8,350 nt of DNA from an uncultured Flavobacteriales bacterium. Its GTDB lineage: Bacteria > Bacteroidota > Bacteroidia > Flavobacteriales > BACL11. The notes beneath the pieces were generated by a model. The model was not told where the DNA came from and did not search any database. It saw only the letters and a program-made list of their open reading frames with translations. Positions 1 through 7,063 of the stretch are shown one piece after another. The stretch spans positions 1 through 8,350 of the forward strand of contig CAJWUS010000057.1 in assembly GCA_913047525.1 (NCBI GenBank), read 5' to 3'. Both the position numbers and the translations under genes were made by a program. The stretch's first letter is position 1, and every line of letters begins with the position of its first letter.

Positions 1-11
1 TCTTTTGCCAT
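1..11 (-). CDS. groL: 60 kDa chaperonin GroEL, first codons only
   Basis: Eight bases after the groES stop, on the same strand, the sequence reads ATG GCA AAA GA and then leaves the window. This gives M-A-K followed by a residue whose codon starts GA (Glu or Asp), the usual beginning of bacterial GroEL (MAKE/MAKD). GroES followed at once by GroEL is the near-universal order. The leader before this ATG is A-rich with no Shine-Dalgarno, like the groES leader. Only three full codons are visible, so the call rests mainly on context. Confidence 0.75.
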
Positions 12-19
12 TTTTTAAT

Positions 20-301
20 TTATTTAATGATTGCTAAAATATCTGATTCTTTCATGATGAGATAATCTTCTCCATCATATTTTAATTCTGTGCCTGCATA
101 TTTTCCATATAACACATTGTCACCAACTTTTACTGTTATAGGATTTTCTTTAGTGCCTTTACCCACAGATACAATACTTCCTTTTTGTGGTTTTTCTTGG
201 GCAGTATCAGGGATAATAATCCCAGAAGCTGTTTTGCTTTCGGCAGCAGCAGCTTGTACAAGTACTCTATCTGCCAATGGTGTAATTTTTGTTTTAGCCA
301 T
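20..301 (-). CDS. groS: 10 kDa co-chaperonin GroES
   Basis: This is a complete 93-residue GroES, the heptameric cytoplasmic lid of the GroEL folding chamber. The N-terminal beta strand [10 protein letters not shown] (about residues 6-15) is the family signature. The mobile loop that docks onto GroEL is at about residues 20-34, with the G-I-I-I-P motif at 27-31. The C-terminal part has the [13 protein letters not shown] motif (about 59-71) and ends with the usual E-S-D-I-L-A-I. Length is normal for the family (about 90-100). The ATG at 301-299 is the only sensible start and is preceded by an A/T-rich leader without Shine-Dalgarno. groEL follows after 8 bp. Upstream there is no CIRCE-type inverted repeat. 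Instead a sigma-54-like promoter lies 45-61 bases before the start. Confidence 0.98.
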   Translation of the reverse strand: MAKTKITPLADRVLVQAAAAESKTASGIIIPDTAQEKPQKGSIVSVGKGTKENPITVKVGDNVLYGKYAGTELKYDGEDYLIMKESDILAIIK

Positions 302-345
302 TTTTTATTTTTTTAAGTTAAAATTTTGTTCTGTAAATCATTATA

Positions 346-362
346 TGCATAAAGCGTGCCAA
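346..362 (-). promoter_or_regulatory. Candidate sigma-54 (-24/-12) promoter of groES
   Basis: Read on the minus strand the site is TTGGCACG-CTTT-ATGCA. It matches the sigma-54 consensus YTGGCACG-N4-TTGCW at every defined position but one (A for the first T of TTGC). The invariant GG (360-359) and GC (348-347) are exactly 10 bases apart, as required. A transcript would start around 335, giving a leader of about 35 bases before the groES ATG. No good TAnnTTTG housekeeping promoter was found in this gap. The assignment is by sequence only. It gains weight because a sigma-54 activator gene lies upstream in the same gene cluster. Confidence 0.6.
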
Positions 363-407
363 AATATTTTTAAGTGAACTTTTGTCAGTTACTACCAAAA
401 CAATCTT

Positions 408-749
408 TTATTGACCATCAGTGGTTGGATTTGTTTGTGGTAAGTTTGGCACTTGATCCGTTTGAGGAACAATGGATTGATCAATTTGTTCTTGCATGAT
501 AGACTCTGGATCTTCCGCATTGTTTCTTGGTATAGCAAAATTGGAAAGTAAGCTAAGCGAAATGAGTGCTATTGCCAATGTCCAGGTTGACTTTTCCAGA
601 AAGTCAGTGGTTTGTTTCGCGCCCATCATTTGGCTTGTGCCACCTCCAAAAGTGGAAGAAAGTCCACCACCTTTTGGGTTTTGTACCAGTACAACTAACA
701 CCAGTAAAATACAGCAAATAATAATAAGGATTGCAAAAATTGTATACAT
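408..749 (-). CDS. secG: Protein translocase subunit SecG
   Basis: This is the small inner-membrane subunit of the SecYEG channel, which aids SecA-driven protein export. The 113 residues show the SecG layout: a first membrane helix (about residues 2-22, very rich in I, L and V), then the diagnostic cytoplasmic N-P-K-G-G-G-L-S-S-T-F-G-G loop (24-36), and a second helix (about 55-72). A hydrophilic acidic, Gln/Pro/Thr-rich tail of about 40 residues follows, variable in length and common in Bacteroidota SecG. The ATG at 749 is one base from the stop of the preceding gene, so translation is probably coupled. No stem-loop terminator is seen after its stop, so transcripts from the upstream operon may run on into groES. 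Confidence 0.96.
   Translation of the reverse strand: MYTIFAILIIICCILLVLVVLVQNPKGGGLSSTFGGGTSQMMGAKQTTDFLEKSTWTLAIALISLSLLSNFAIPRNNAEDPESIMQEQIDQSIVPQTDQVPNLPQTNPTTDGQ
467..491. repeat. Inverted repeat inside secG, possible activator site
   Basis: The arms GAACAA (467-472) and TTGTTC (486-491) are perfect inverted repeats separated by 13 bases. Inside the spacer and overlapping the right arm edge is a perfect 10-bp palindrome ATTGATCAAT (476-485). The site lies about 107-131 bases upstream of the sigma-54 -24 GG, a distance typical for enhancer sites of sigma-54 activators. It is within secG coding sequence, so chance is a real possibility. The structure is seen and the role is inferred. Confidence 0.3.
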
Positions 750-750
750 T

Positions 751-1431
751 TTATTTTTCTTTTAGGTCGTAAATTAATTTTATTTGGTTTGCAAAGAAAC
801 TATTTTTTTGTGGATATTTCAAACTTAATTTCTCATAAGCTGCTATTGCCTTATCAAAATGCTCTTGTTCTAGATATACTCTTGCTAAAGTTTCAGTTAC
901 AATTTCATCATTTTCTATTAAACTTTCCTCAGCAGATTTTGCTGGTGAAAAGAATTCTTCTCTCTTTAGCTTGCTAATAGAAGGCTGTGTATCAATAAAT
1001 TTATCAATCAAATTAGTTTCTTTTACTTCTTGTATTCTGTCTATCTTTTTAGCATTTGTAAGCGTAAGCCATTCAGCAAAAGAGTGTGTTTCTTTTTCAT
1101 TAAATTGAAGTGGTTTGCCAATTCCCAGTTCTTTTTCTGGAGTTGGAACTTCTTTATTTTGTTCCACTTTTTTTATCTCTTTTTCTTCTATAACCTGTAC
1201 ATTCTTGGTAATAAGTTTGAAAAGCAATTTGCGGTTTCCAGAGTAAGCTGCTGCCTTTCTTAGTTGAGCATTATAACTGATGCTATCGGTATTGTAAAGC
1301 CCTTTGGTATAGAGCAATTGCATGGAAGCAAAGTAAGGGAAGGCCTGCAAACTTATGCGCATATCGGCAATTTCAGCTTTACTAATATTCATTGGGTTTT
1401 GGATATTTTCTATGAGTTTTTCGTTTCGCAT
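751..1431 (-). CDS. Conserved Bacteroidota protein with C-terminal TPR-like repeat
   Basis: This is a 226-residue protein without signal peptide or membrane helix. The N-terminal third (about 13-75) is helical and carries a D-S-I-S-Y-N-x-x-L-R-K-A-A-A-Y pattern (49-63). The middle (about 80-115) is charged, low in complexity and probably disordered. A short H-S-F-A-E-W-L motif sits at 116-122. The C-terminal part (about 175-225) reads as one or two tetratricopeptide-like helices, with E-T-L-A-R-V-Y-L-E-Q (180-189) and K-A-I-A-A-Y-E-K-L (194-202). I know the family as a conserved but uncharacterised neighbour of lptE and secG in Bacteroidota. Its job is unknown, and a scaffold role in envelope assembly would be a guess. 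The start is set by the ATG at 1431, which overlaps the lptE stop in TAATG. A TTG two codons upstream is less likely. Confidence 0.88.
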   Translation of the reverse strand: MRNEKLIENIQNPMNISKAEIADMRISLQAFPYFASMQLLYTKGLYNTDSISYNAQLRKAAAYSGNRKLLFKLITKNVQVIEEKEIKKVEQNKEVPTPEKELGIGKPLQFNEKETHSFAEWLTLTNAKKIDRIQEVKETNLIDKFIDTQPSISKLKREEFFSPAKSAEESLIENDEIVTETLARVYLEQEHFDKAIAAYEKLSLKYPQKNSFFANQIKLIYDLKEK

Positions 1432-1937
1432 TACCAATTTACCACTGCTTTATTAAAAATATCTTCTGCTAATTCAGATGTTATTTGCTCTATTAAATCG
1501 CTTTCTACTTCTGCTAAACTTTTGATGCTATCATAATCCCCATAGCGAGAAAACTTTTGCTCAAAATTTTTGCTTTCATCTTTTGTATTCTCAAACTTTA
1601 CTTTTATGGCAATGGTCAATCTGTTTTGTGCAGCTTGTTCATTGGCTTGAATGGCAATTGGTTTTACTTCATATGTTGTAATCTCACCACTAAAATTCAA
1701 ATCACCTGCATCTGTTTCCAAACTTAAATTGGTTTGTTGCAAAAAATAATCTTTCAACCTTTCGGTAAATACCTGGCTTAAAGTTGGATCAATTGTTGCA
1801 GAACGATTAGGGAAATATTGCACTGCTACTGTTTTTACATCAGGAGAAATAGAAGCCCCAGTAAAAGAGTAAAACCCACAAGCAGTTAGCAAACTTACTA
1901 AAATAATTACTAATATTTTGCTAAAAATTCTATACAT
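1431..1937 (-). CDS. lptE: LPS-assembly lipoprotein LptE
   Basis: LptE is the outer-membrane lipoprotein that plugs the LptD barrel and helps insert lipopolysaccharide into the outer leaflet. The 168-residue product has a basic N-terminus, a hydrophobic stretch (about 8-17) and a lipobox L-T-A-C ending at Cys20, followed by G-F-Y-S-F-T-G-A-S-I, the usual start of mature LptE in Bacteroidota. The rest is soluble with alternating strand and helix pattern, including a T-V-A-V-Q-Y-F-P-N-R segment (36-45). Length is normal. The ATG overlaps the stop of the upstream regulator by one base (TAATG) and its own stop overlaps the next ATG the same way, so the three genes are probably translated in a coupled fashion. 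The LptE assignment rests on lipobox, N-terminal motif, size and neighbourhood, since the family diverges strongly. Confidence 0.93.
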   Translation of the reverse strand: MYRIFSKILVIILVSLLTACGFYSFTGASISPDVKTVAVQYFPNRSATIDPTLSQVFTERLKDYFLQQTNLSLETDAGDLNFSGEITTYEVKPIAIQANEQAAQNRLTIAIKVKFENTKDESKNFEQKFSRYGDYDSIKSLAEVESDLIEQITSELAEDIFNKAVVNW

Positions 1938-3112
1938 TATAAATCAAATTCTTTAATTTTTCTATATAAAGTTCGCTCTGAAATACCCAATTCTTGAGCT
2001 GCATATTTTCTTTTTCCTTTATGTTTCTCCAAAGCCCGAACAATCAAGTTTTTTTCTTGTTCAAATAAAGATAAATTTTGCGCAACTTCAATGTTCTCTG
2101 CTGCCTTTTTAGTAGGCAGAATAGTTACTGCATTTTCATTTTCCAAATCTTCAAAAACTTTTGGAGAATTCTTATCCATTTTTCCTTCTTTTTCCATCAA
2201 ATCAAAAGTAATTTTTTTAAGTTCAGTTAAATCTTTTTTCATATCAAAAAGCACTTTATACAAAATTTCTCTTTCCGAAAATTCACTACTATTTTCTCCC
2301 TCAAAAAGTACAGGTGTTTTATTAGGGTTTTGATTATGTGGAATATAAGAGTCTAAAGTATCAGCCGAGATGTTTCTTTCTTGCTCTATAACGGAAATTT
2401 GTGCAACAAAATTCTTCAATTGGCGGATATTTCCAGGCCAAGGATAATCCTGTAAAAGTTGCATTGCCTCATCACTAAGGCGAATGACTGGCGTGTTGTA
2501 TTGGTCGGCAAAATCGGCTGCAAATTTCTTGAAAAGCAATGAGATATCTTCTTTTCTATTTCTAAGGGCTGGAATTTGGATGCTAACGGTATTTAATCGG
2601 TAAAACAAATCCTCTCTAAATTTTCCTTTTCTGATGGCTTCTTGAATATTTACATTGGTTGCGGCTATTATTCTTACATCTGTTTTTTGCATTTTGGAAG
2701 AGCCCACTTTCATAAATTCCCCGCTTTCCAAAACCCTTAAAAGTCGCACTTGGGTGGATAGTGGTAATTCCGCTACTTCATCTAAAAATATAGTCCCACC
2801 ATCAGCCACCTCAAAATATCCCTTTCTGCTATCGTGAGCGCCAGTAAAAGCTCCTTTTTCGTGTCCGAAAAGTTCAGAGTCAATAGTCCCTTCTGGAATT
2901 GCACCACAATTTACTGCTACATAGTTGCTATGTTTTCGTTTAGAATTCTGATGAATTATTTTTGGAATATTCTCCTTTCCCGTTCCGCTTTCCCCATACA
3001 CAAATACGGAAATATCGGTAGGGGCAACTTGCAAAGCCACATCAATTGCACGGATAAGTCCGGTGTCATTTCCTATAATTCCAAATCTTTGTTTTGCTTG
3101 TTTTGTGTCCAT
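1937..3112 (-). CDS. Sigma-54-dependent transcriptional activator without receiver domain
   Basis: This is a 391-residue bacterial enhancer-binding protein that uses ATP hydrolysis to open promoters bound by RNA polymerase-sigma-54. The AAA+ domain begins almost at the N-terminus (about residue 10). It has Walker A G-E-S-G-T-G-K-E (40-47), the sigma-54-contacting G-A-F-T-G-A loop (87-92), Walker B T-I-F-L-D-E (107-112), the arginine-finger region F-R-E-D-L-F-Y-R-L (165-173) and W-P-G-N-I-R (225-230). All key residues look intact. A charged helical linker (about 275-340) follows, then a Fis-type helix-turn-helix (about 352-390, with A-A-Q-E-L-G-I-S-E-R-T-L-Y-R-K). There is no receiver, GAF or PAS domain, so the input signal is not evident. 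The start is the ATG at 3112, two bases after the miaB stop. An upstream in-frame TTG inside miaB is rejected. Homologues in this operon position are common in Bacteroidota, but the target genes are not known to me. Confidence 0.96.
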   Translation of the reverse strand: MDTKQAKQRFGIIGNDTGLIRAIDVALQVAPTDISVFVYGESGTGKENIPKIIHQNSKRKHSNYVAVNCGAIPEGTIDSELFGHEKGAFTGAHDSRKGYFEVADGGTIFLDEVAELPLSTQVRLLRVLESGEFMKVGSSKMQKTDVRIIAATNVNIQEAIRKGKFREDLFYRLNTVSIQIPALRNRKEDISLLFKKFAADFADQYNTPVIRLSDEAMQLLQDYPWPGNIRQLKNFVAQISVIEQERNISADTLDSYIPHNQNPNKTPVLFEGENSSEFSEREILYKVLFDMKKDLTELKKITFDLMEKEGKMDKNSPKVFEDLENENAVTILPTKKAAENIEVAQNLSLFEQEKNLIVRALEKHKGKRKYAAQELGISERTLYRKIKEFDL

Positions 3113-3114
3113 AA

Positions 3115-4563
3115 TTATATTACTTTTCCCATTAATGTAGCAGCTGTGCAACTCTCAATTTTCACGCTTACATATTGGCCTTTTTTGTAATTTTTTCTAT
3201 CGAAAACAACCACTTTATTTTGAGCTGTTCTTCCAAAAAGTTTGTCCTTTGACTTTTTACTTTCCCCCTCAATTAGTACTTCATAAGTTTTTCCAATGGT
3301 TTCCTTATTTCTGATTAAAGAATGCGCCATTTGTTTTTCAATAATTTCAGCTAACCTTATCTGTTTAGTTTCCTCTATAACATCATCCTCAAATTTCCTT
3401 TGGGCAGAGGTGTTTGGTCGTTCAGAATATTTAAACATATATCCAAAATCAAATTTTACTTGATCCATCAAATCAAGAGTATCTTTATAGTCTTTCTCGC
3501 TTTCTGAGCAAAAGCCAGCAATCATATCCATAGAAATTCCACAATCGGGCAAAATCTCACGAATTTTTTTAATTCTTCCTAAATATTCTTCTTTGGTGTA
3601 TCCTCTTTTCATAATATCCAAGATTCTATTACTACCAGATTGTACAGGTAAGTGAATGTAATTGCAAATGTTTTTATGTTTTGCCATTACATTTAAAACC
3701 TCATCTCTCATATCCTGAGGATTGGAAGTAGAAAATCGAACTCTCAAATTTTGATTAATTTTTGCAACCATTTCAATTAATTGCGCAAAGTTGGTGCTAT
3801 TTTCTTTCTCTTTTTCATTTAAATTTTTGAACTCTTTTTTTGCTCCACCTCCAAACCAAAGGTAAGAATCTACATTTTGCCCTAAAAGAGTGACTTCTTT
3901 GTAGCCATCAGTAATTAATTGTTTGCATTCATTTATAATGCTTTCAGGGTTTCTGCTTCTTTCTCTTCCCCTTGTAAAAGGAACTACACAAAAAGTACAC
4001 ATATTATCGCACCCCCTTGTAATTGAAACAAAAGCAGTAACGCCATTCCCTCCAAATCTGACAGGGCTTATTTCGGCATAAGTTTCCTCTTTTGAAAGAA
4101 TTACATTCACTGCTTTCCGCCCATCATCTACCTGCCGAATAAGATTTGGTAAATCTCTGTATGCATCTGGCCCCACAACAATATCCACCAATTTTTCTTC
4201 TTCCAGAAATTTTTCTTTCAACCTTTCTGCCATGCAGCCCAAAACACCAACAATCATTCCAGGGTTGTTTTTCTTTTTTATGGAATTATAGACTTGTAAT
4301 CTTCTCCTTACGGTTTGCTCTGCTTTTTCTCTTACAGAACAAGTGTTTACAAAAACTAAATCTGCTTCTTCAATTACATTTGTAGTACAAAATCCTTCAT
4401 TGGTTAAAATAGAAGCAACTATCTCAGAATCTGAGAAATTCATCTGACAACCATAACTTTCGATATACATCTTTTTCTTGTCATTTTTTTCCTTAGCAAT
4501 ACTCAAAGTTTCGCCTTGTCTTTTTTCATCCAACCATTTCTCTCTCATTTTTACAAAAGTCAT
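3115..4563 (-). CDS. miaB: tRNA-2-methylthio-N6-dimethylallyladenosine synthase MiaB
   Basis: MiaB is a radical-SAM methylthiotransferase that adds a methylthio group to i6A37 of tRNAs reading codons starting with U. Counting from the ATG at 4563 (482 aa), the N-terminal UPF0004 domain binds the auxiliary 4Fe-4S cluster through Cys39 (S-Y-G-C-Q-M-N-F), Cys75 (N-T-C-S-V-R) and Cys110 (L-G-C-M-A-E-R). The radical-SAM cluster is C-x3-C-x2-C at Cys185, Cys189 and Cys192. A C-terminal TRAM domain (about 420-482) should bind RNA. The insertion after [10 protein letters not shown] (about 238-258) is usual in Bacteroidota MiaB. The ATG at 4548 (477 aa) is a real alternative start and fits homologue length slightly better. 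A TTG at 4587 would overlap the -7 box and is rejected. This is the first gene of the minus-strand operon. Confidence 0.97.
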   Translation of the reverse strand: MTFVKMREKWLDEKRQGETLSIAKEKNDKKKMYIESYGCQMNFSDSEIVASILTNEGFCTTNVIEEADLVFVNTCSVREKAEQTVRRRLQVYNSIKKKNNPGMIVGVLGCMAERLKEKFLEEEKLVDIVVGPDAYRDLPNLIRQVDDGRKAVNVILSKEETYAEISPVRFGGNGVTAFVSITRGCDNMCTFCVVPFTRGRERSRNPESIINECKQLITDGYKEVTLLGQNVDSYLWFGGGAKKEFKNLNEKEKENSTNFAQLIEMVAKINQNLRVRFSTSNPQDMRDEVLNVMAKHKNICNYIHLPVQSGSNRILDIMKRGYTKEEYLGRIKKIREILPDCGISMDMIAGFCSESEKDYKDTLDLMDQVKFDFGYMFKYSERPNTSAQRKFEDDVIEETKQIRLAEIIEKQMAHSLIRNKETIGKTYEVLIEGESKKSKDKLFGRTAQNKVVVFDRKNYKKGQYVSVKIESCTAATLMGKVI

Positions 4564-4584
4564 TTTTCTATCAATTTCGGGCCG

Positions 4585-4617
4585 CAAAGTTAAATAAAAA
4601 ATCTGTTAAACTGACAA
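4585..4617 (-). promoter_or_regulatory. Bacteroidota-type promoter of the miaB operon
   Basis: On the minus strand the -7 box is TAACTTTG (4592-4585), a perfect match to TAnnTTTG. A TTG (4617-4615) lies 22 bases upstream as the -33 element, near the upper end of the usual spacing. Transcription would begin around 4579, giving a leader of about 15 or 30 bases depending on which ATG of miaB is used. It probably drives miaB through secG, since no other clear promoter separates these genes. Confidence 0.6.
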
Positions 4618-4670
4618 TGTGGCAGAAATCAAATTTTCTTATATTATATATAATATAATGCAAACTGACA
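4608..4670 (+). repeat. Pair of AAACTGACA direct repeats between miaB and topA
   Basis: The 9-mer AAACTGACA occurs at 4608-4616 and again at 4662-4670, with start points 54 bases apart. The first copy overlaps the miaB -33 element and the second ends 11 bases before the proposed topA -33 element. They bracket the 20-bp AT palindrome. The 8-mer AACTGACA occurs again on the minus strand at 390-383, upstream of the groES sigma-54-like site. Could be a shared operator or coincidence. Confidence 0.45.
4639..4658. repeat. Perfect 20-bp AT palindrome in the miaB/topA divergent region
   Basis: TTATATTATA is followed at once by its exact reverse complement TATAATATAA, with no spacer and no mismatch. 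The next flanking pair (C4638, T4659) breaks the symmetry. It sits 22 bases upstream of the miaB -33 box and 23 bases upstream of the proposed topA -33 box, so it is almost exactly midway between the two promoters. It contains no G or C, which suits a DNA region that melts or extrudes easily under negative supercoiling or an operator for a dimeric regulator. In AT-rich DNA such a palindrome can also arise by chance. Confidence 0.7.
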
Positions 4671-4681
4671 GCATTTTTGAT

Positions 4682-4713
4682 TTGTTTTATTTAAAAAAAC
4701 TTTCTTTTATTTG
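4682..4713 (+). promoter_or_regulatory. Probable topA promoter
   Basis: TTTATTTG (4706-4713) matches the -7 consensus TAnnTTTG except at the second base. A TTG (4682-4684) lies 21 bases upstream, the expected -33 spacing. Transcription would begin around 4720, leaving a short leader of about 20 bases before the ATG at 4742. The match is weaker than that of the divergent miaB promoter, so this is a tentative call. Confidence 0.45.
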
Positions 4714-4741
4714 CACAAAATTTTAAAAATCGAAATTGATT

Positions 4742-7057
4742 ATGAGCAAGAATTTAGTTATTGTGGAATCACCAGCAAAGGCGAAAACTATTGAAGGTTA
4801 TTTAGGAAAAGAATTTACTGTAAAATCAAGTATTGGACACATTCGTGATCTTCCTAAAAAAGGAGGAATGGCAATAGATATAGAGAATGGATTTAAGCCA
4901 AAATATGTTATTTCTGATGATAAAACGAAAGTGGTAAGCGAGCTAAAAGCAGAAGTTAAAAAAGCAGACACTATTTGGTTAGCAACTGATGAGGACAGAG
5001 AAGGAGAGGCTATTGCTTGGCATTTGACAGAAGCACTTGGCTTAGATAAAAAAGAGACTAAAAGAATTGTATTTCATGAGATTACAAAAAAAGCAATTAC
5101 CAATGCAGTGGGGAATCCTAGAGAATTGGATCAAAACTTAATTAATGCCCAACAAGCGCGTAGGATTTTAGATAGATTAGTGGGATTTGAGTTATCTCCA
5201 ATTTTGTGGAAAAAAATAAAACCAGGACTCTCGGCTGGACGTGTACAATCGGTTGCATTAAAAATAATTGTAGAAAGAGAAAAAGAAATCATAAATTTTA
5301 AAAGCGTTTCCTCTTTTAGGATATCGGCATTATTTACAACTACTGAGGGTAAACAATTTAAGGCTGAACTGCCAAAAAGATTAAGTTCATTAAAGGATGC
5401 TCAAGAATTTTTAGATAAATGTAAATCAGCAGAGTTTAAGGTAGAAAATGTGGAGAAAAAGCCAGCCAAGAAATCTCCTTCTGCTCCTTTTACTACTTCT
5501 ACTTTGCAGCAAGAAGCATCCAGAAGATTGGGTTTTTCAGTAACACAAACTATGATGGTCGCCCAAAAACTATACGAATCTGGGAAAATCACTTATATGC
5601 GTACCGATAGTGTGAATTTATCCAATGATGCTTTAAATGCTGCTGAAAATGCAATCCAAAAAGCGTATGGTGAAAATTATGCTAAAAGGAGAACTTTTGC
5701 AACCAAAGCAAAAGGAGCACAAGAGGCGCATGAGGCCATTCGTCCAACTGATATGAGTAAAAGTATAGTAGATGGCGAAAGTACTCATCAAAAATTGTAT
5801 GCTCTTATTTGGAAAAGAACTATCGCCTCACAAATGGCAGAAGCACAAATTGACAGAACCATTGCTACAATAGGTATTTCCACTGATGAGCGGCAGTTTG
5901 TTGCAAAAGGGGAAGTGATTACTTTTGATGGATTTATGAAAGTATATTTGGAAGGGAAAGATGATGAATCTGAAAGTGAAAAAGGAATGCTTCCTCCATT
6001 AAGATTAGGCGCTTTAGTTGAGACTGAGGAAATTTTAGGAATAGAAAGATTTAGCAAACATCCGCCAAGATATGCAGAGGCGAGCTTGGTAAAAAAATTA
6101 GAAGAGTTAGGTATTGGAAGACCATCCACTTATGCTGCTACTATTTCTACCATTCAAAGCAGAAAATATGTGATAAAGCAAACAACAGAAGCTAAGCAAA
6201 GAGAAATTCGGGCAATAATTGTAAAAAATGGAGAGCTAACAGGGGAAAAACGACAGGAGAATTATGGAGCAGAAAAGGGTAAATTATTTCCAACATCAGA
6301 GGGAACTGTAGTTTGCGATTTTCTGGAAGAGAATTTTAATAATATCATGGATTATGGTTTTACCTCCTCTGTGGAAAGCGAATTTGATGATATTGCAGAA
6401 GGCAAGAAAGTTTGGAATGAAATGATAGCGGATTTTTATGATCCTTTCCACCAAAAAGTATTGGAAGTGGATGAAACTGCCGAAAGAGCATCTGGTGAGC
6501 GGCTTTTAGGAGAAGATCCAAAAAGTGGTAACAATGTGTATGCAAGAGTTGGAAGATTTGGGCCAATGGTGCAAATTGGCGAAATGCAACAATCGGATGA
6601 TGCACCAAAACCAAAATATGCTTCCATTATTGGGGAACAAACCATTCAAACCATTACTTTAGAACAAGCTTTGGAGCTTTTTAGATTACCGAGAGTAGTT
6701 GGAGAATTTGAAGCAGAAGAAGTGGTTGCCGCTATTGGAAGGTTTGGCCCTTATTTAAGGCATAAAGGCAAATTTACTTCCATCAAAAAAACGGATGAAG
6801 AAGATCCTTTAACGATAAAATTGGATAGAGCAATTGAACTCATCAAAATAAAAATTCAAGCTGATAAAGATAGATTGATTAATAATTTTGAAGGTGAGCC
6901 GCTTATTCAAGTTTTGAATGGAAGATACGGTCCATTTGTGCAAGTAACTCCTGAAAAAGGTAAGAAAATTAATCTTAAAATACCGAAAGATACTGAGCCG
7001 AAAAGTTTAAATAGAGAAGATTGTTTATCTTTGCTGAAAGAGCAAAAGAAAAAATAA
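4742..7057 (+). CDS. topA: DNA topoisomerase I (type IA)
   Basis: This enzyme relaxes negatively supercoiled DNA by cutting one strand through a 5'-phosphotyrosine link. It has 771 residues from the ATG at 4742; an in-frame TTG two codons upstream is unnecessary. The Toprim domain has Glu9 in V-I-V-E-S-P-A-K-A-K-T-I and the Mg-binding D-x-D-x-E as Asp83, Asp85 and Glu87. The catalytic tyrosine is Tyr285 in I-T-Y-M-R-T-D-S. The G-L-S-A-G-R-V-Q-S motif of the core is present. Instead of the Cys4 zinc ribbons of E. coli TopA, the C-terminus has at least three G-R-[FY]-G-P repeats (604-608, 666-670, 727-731), the Toprim-associated C-terminal repeats seen in many non-proteobacterial TopA. There are no cysteine pairs there. 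The protein looks complete. The next gene follows after 6 bp in the same reading frame. Confidence 0.98.
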   Translation: MSKNLVIVESPAKAKTIEGYLGKEFTVKSSIGHIRDLPKKGGMAIDIENGFKPKYVISDDKTKVVSELKAEVKKADTIWLATDEDREGEAIAWHLTEALGLDKKETKRIVFHEITKKAITNAVGNPRELDQNLINAQQARRILDRLVGFELSPILWKKIKPGLSAGRVQSVALKIIVEREKEIINFKSVSSFRISALFTTTEGKQFKAELPKRLSSLKDAQEFLDKCKSAEFKVENVEKKPAKKSPSAPFTTSTLQQEASRRLGFSVTQTMMVAQKLYESGKITYMRTDSVNLSNDALNAAENAIQKAYGENYAKRRTFATKAKGAQEAHEAIRPTDMSKSIVDGESTHQKLYALIWKRTIASQMAEAQIDRTIATIGISTDERQFVAKGEVITFDGFMKVYLEGKDDESESEKGMLPPLRLGALVETEEILGIERFSKHPPRYAEASLVKKLEELGIGRPSTYAATISTIQSRKYVIKQTTEAKQREIRAIIVKNGELTGEKRQENYGAEKGKLFPTSEGTVVCDFLEENFNNIMDYGFTSSVESEFDDIAEGKKVWNEMIADFYDPFHQKVLEVDETAERASGERLLGEDPKSGNNVYARVGRFGPMVQIGEMQQSDDAPKPKYASIIGEQTIQTITLEQALELFRLPRVVGEFEAEEVVAAIGRFGPYLRHKGKFTSIKKTDEEDPLTIKLDRAIELIKIKIQADKDRLINNFEGEPLIQVLNGRYGPFVQVTPEKGKKINLKIPKDTEPKSLNREDCLSLLKEQKKK

Positions 7058-7063
7058 AGAATC

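Noticed and set aside
302..407. CIRCE operator or heat-shock element for groESL
   Set aside because: Searched by eye for GAGTGCTAA-like inverted repeats in the gap upstream of groES and found none.
446..461. TTGGCAC on the plus strand resembling a sigma-54 -24 box
   Set aside because: Ten bases after GG the sequence is GT rather than GC, it lies inside secG in antisense direction, and no gene follows it on that strand.
638..656. TGGCAC on the minus strand inside secG
   Set aside because: Ten bases after GG the sequence is AT rather than GC, so the -12 element is missing.
3113..3151. TTG-initiated extension of the sigma-54 activator overlapping miaB
   Set aside because: The ATG at 3112, two bases after the miaB stop, begins the conserved region, and the added residues look like shifted miaB codons.
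2834..3190. Open frame of 118 codons on the plus strand antisense to the sigma-54 activator and miaB
   Set aside because: It runs opposite two well-supported genes, has no recognisable motif, and is a by-product of their codon use.
4564..4587. TTG-initiated extension of miaB by 8 codons
   Set aside because: The TTG lies inside the perfect TAACTTTG promoter box, upstream of the expected transcript start, and an ATG at 4563 is available.
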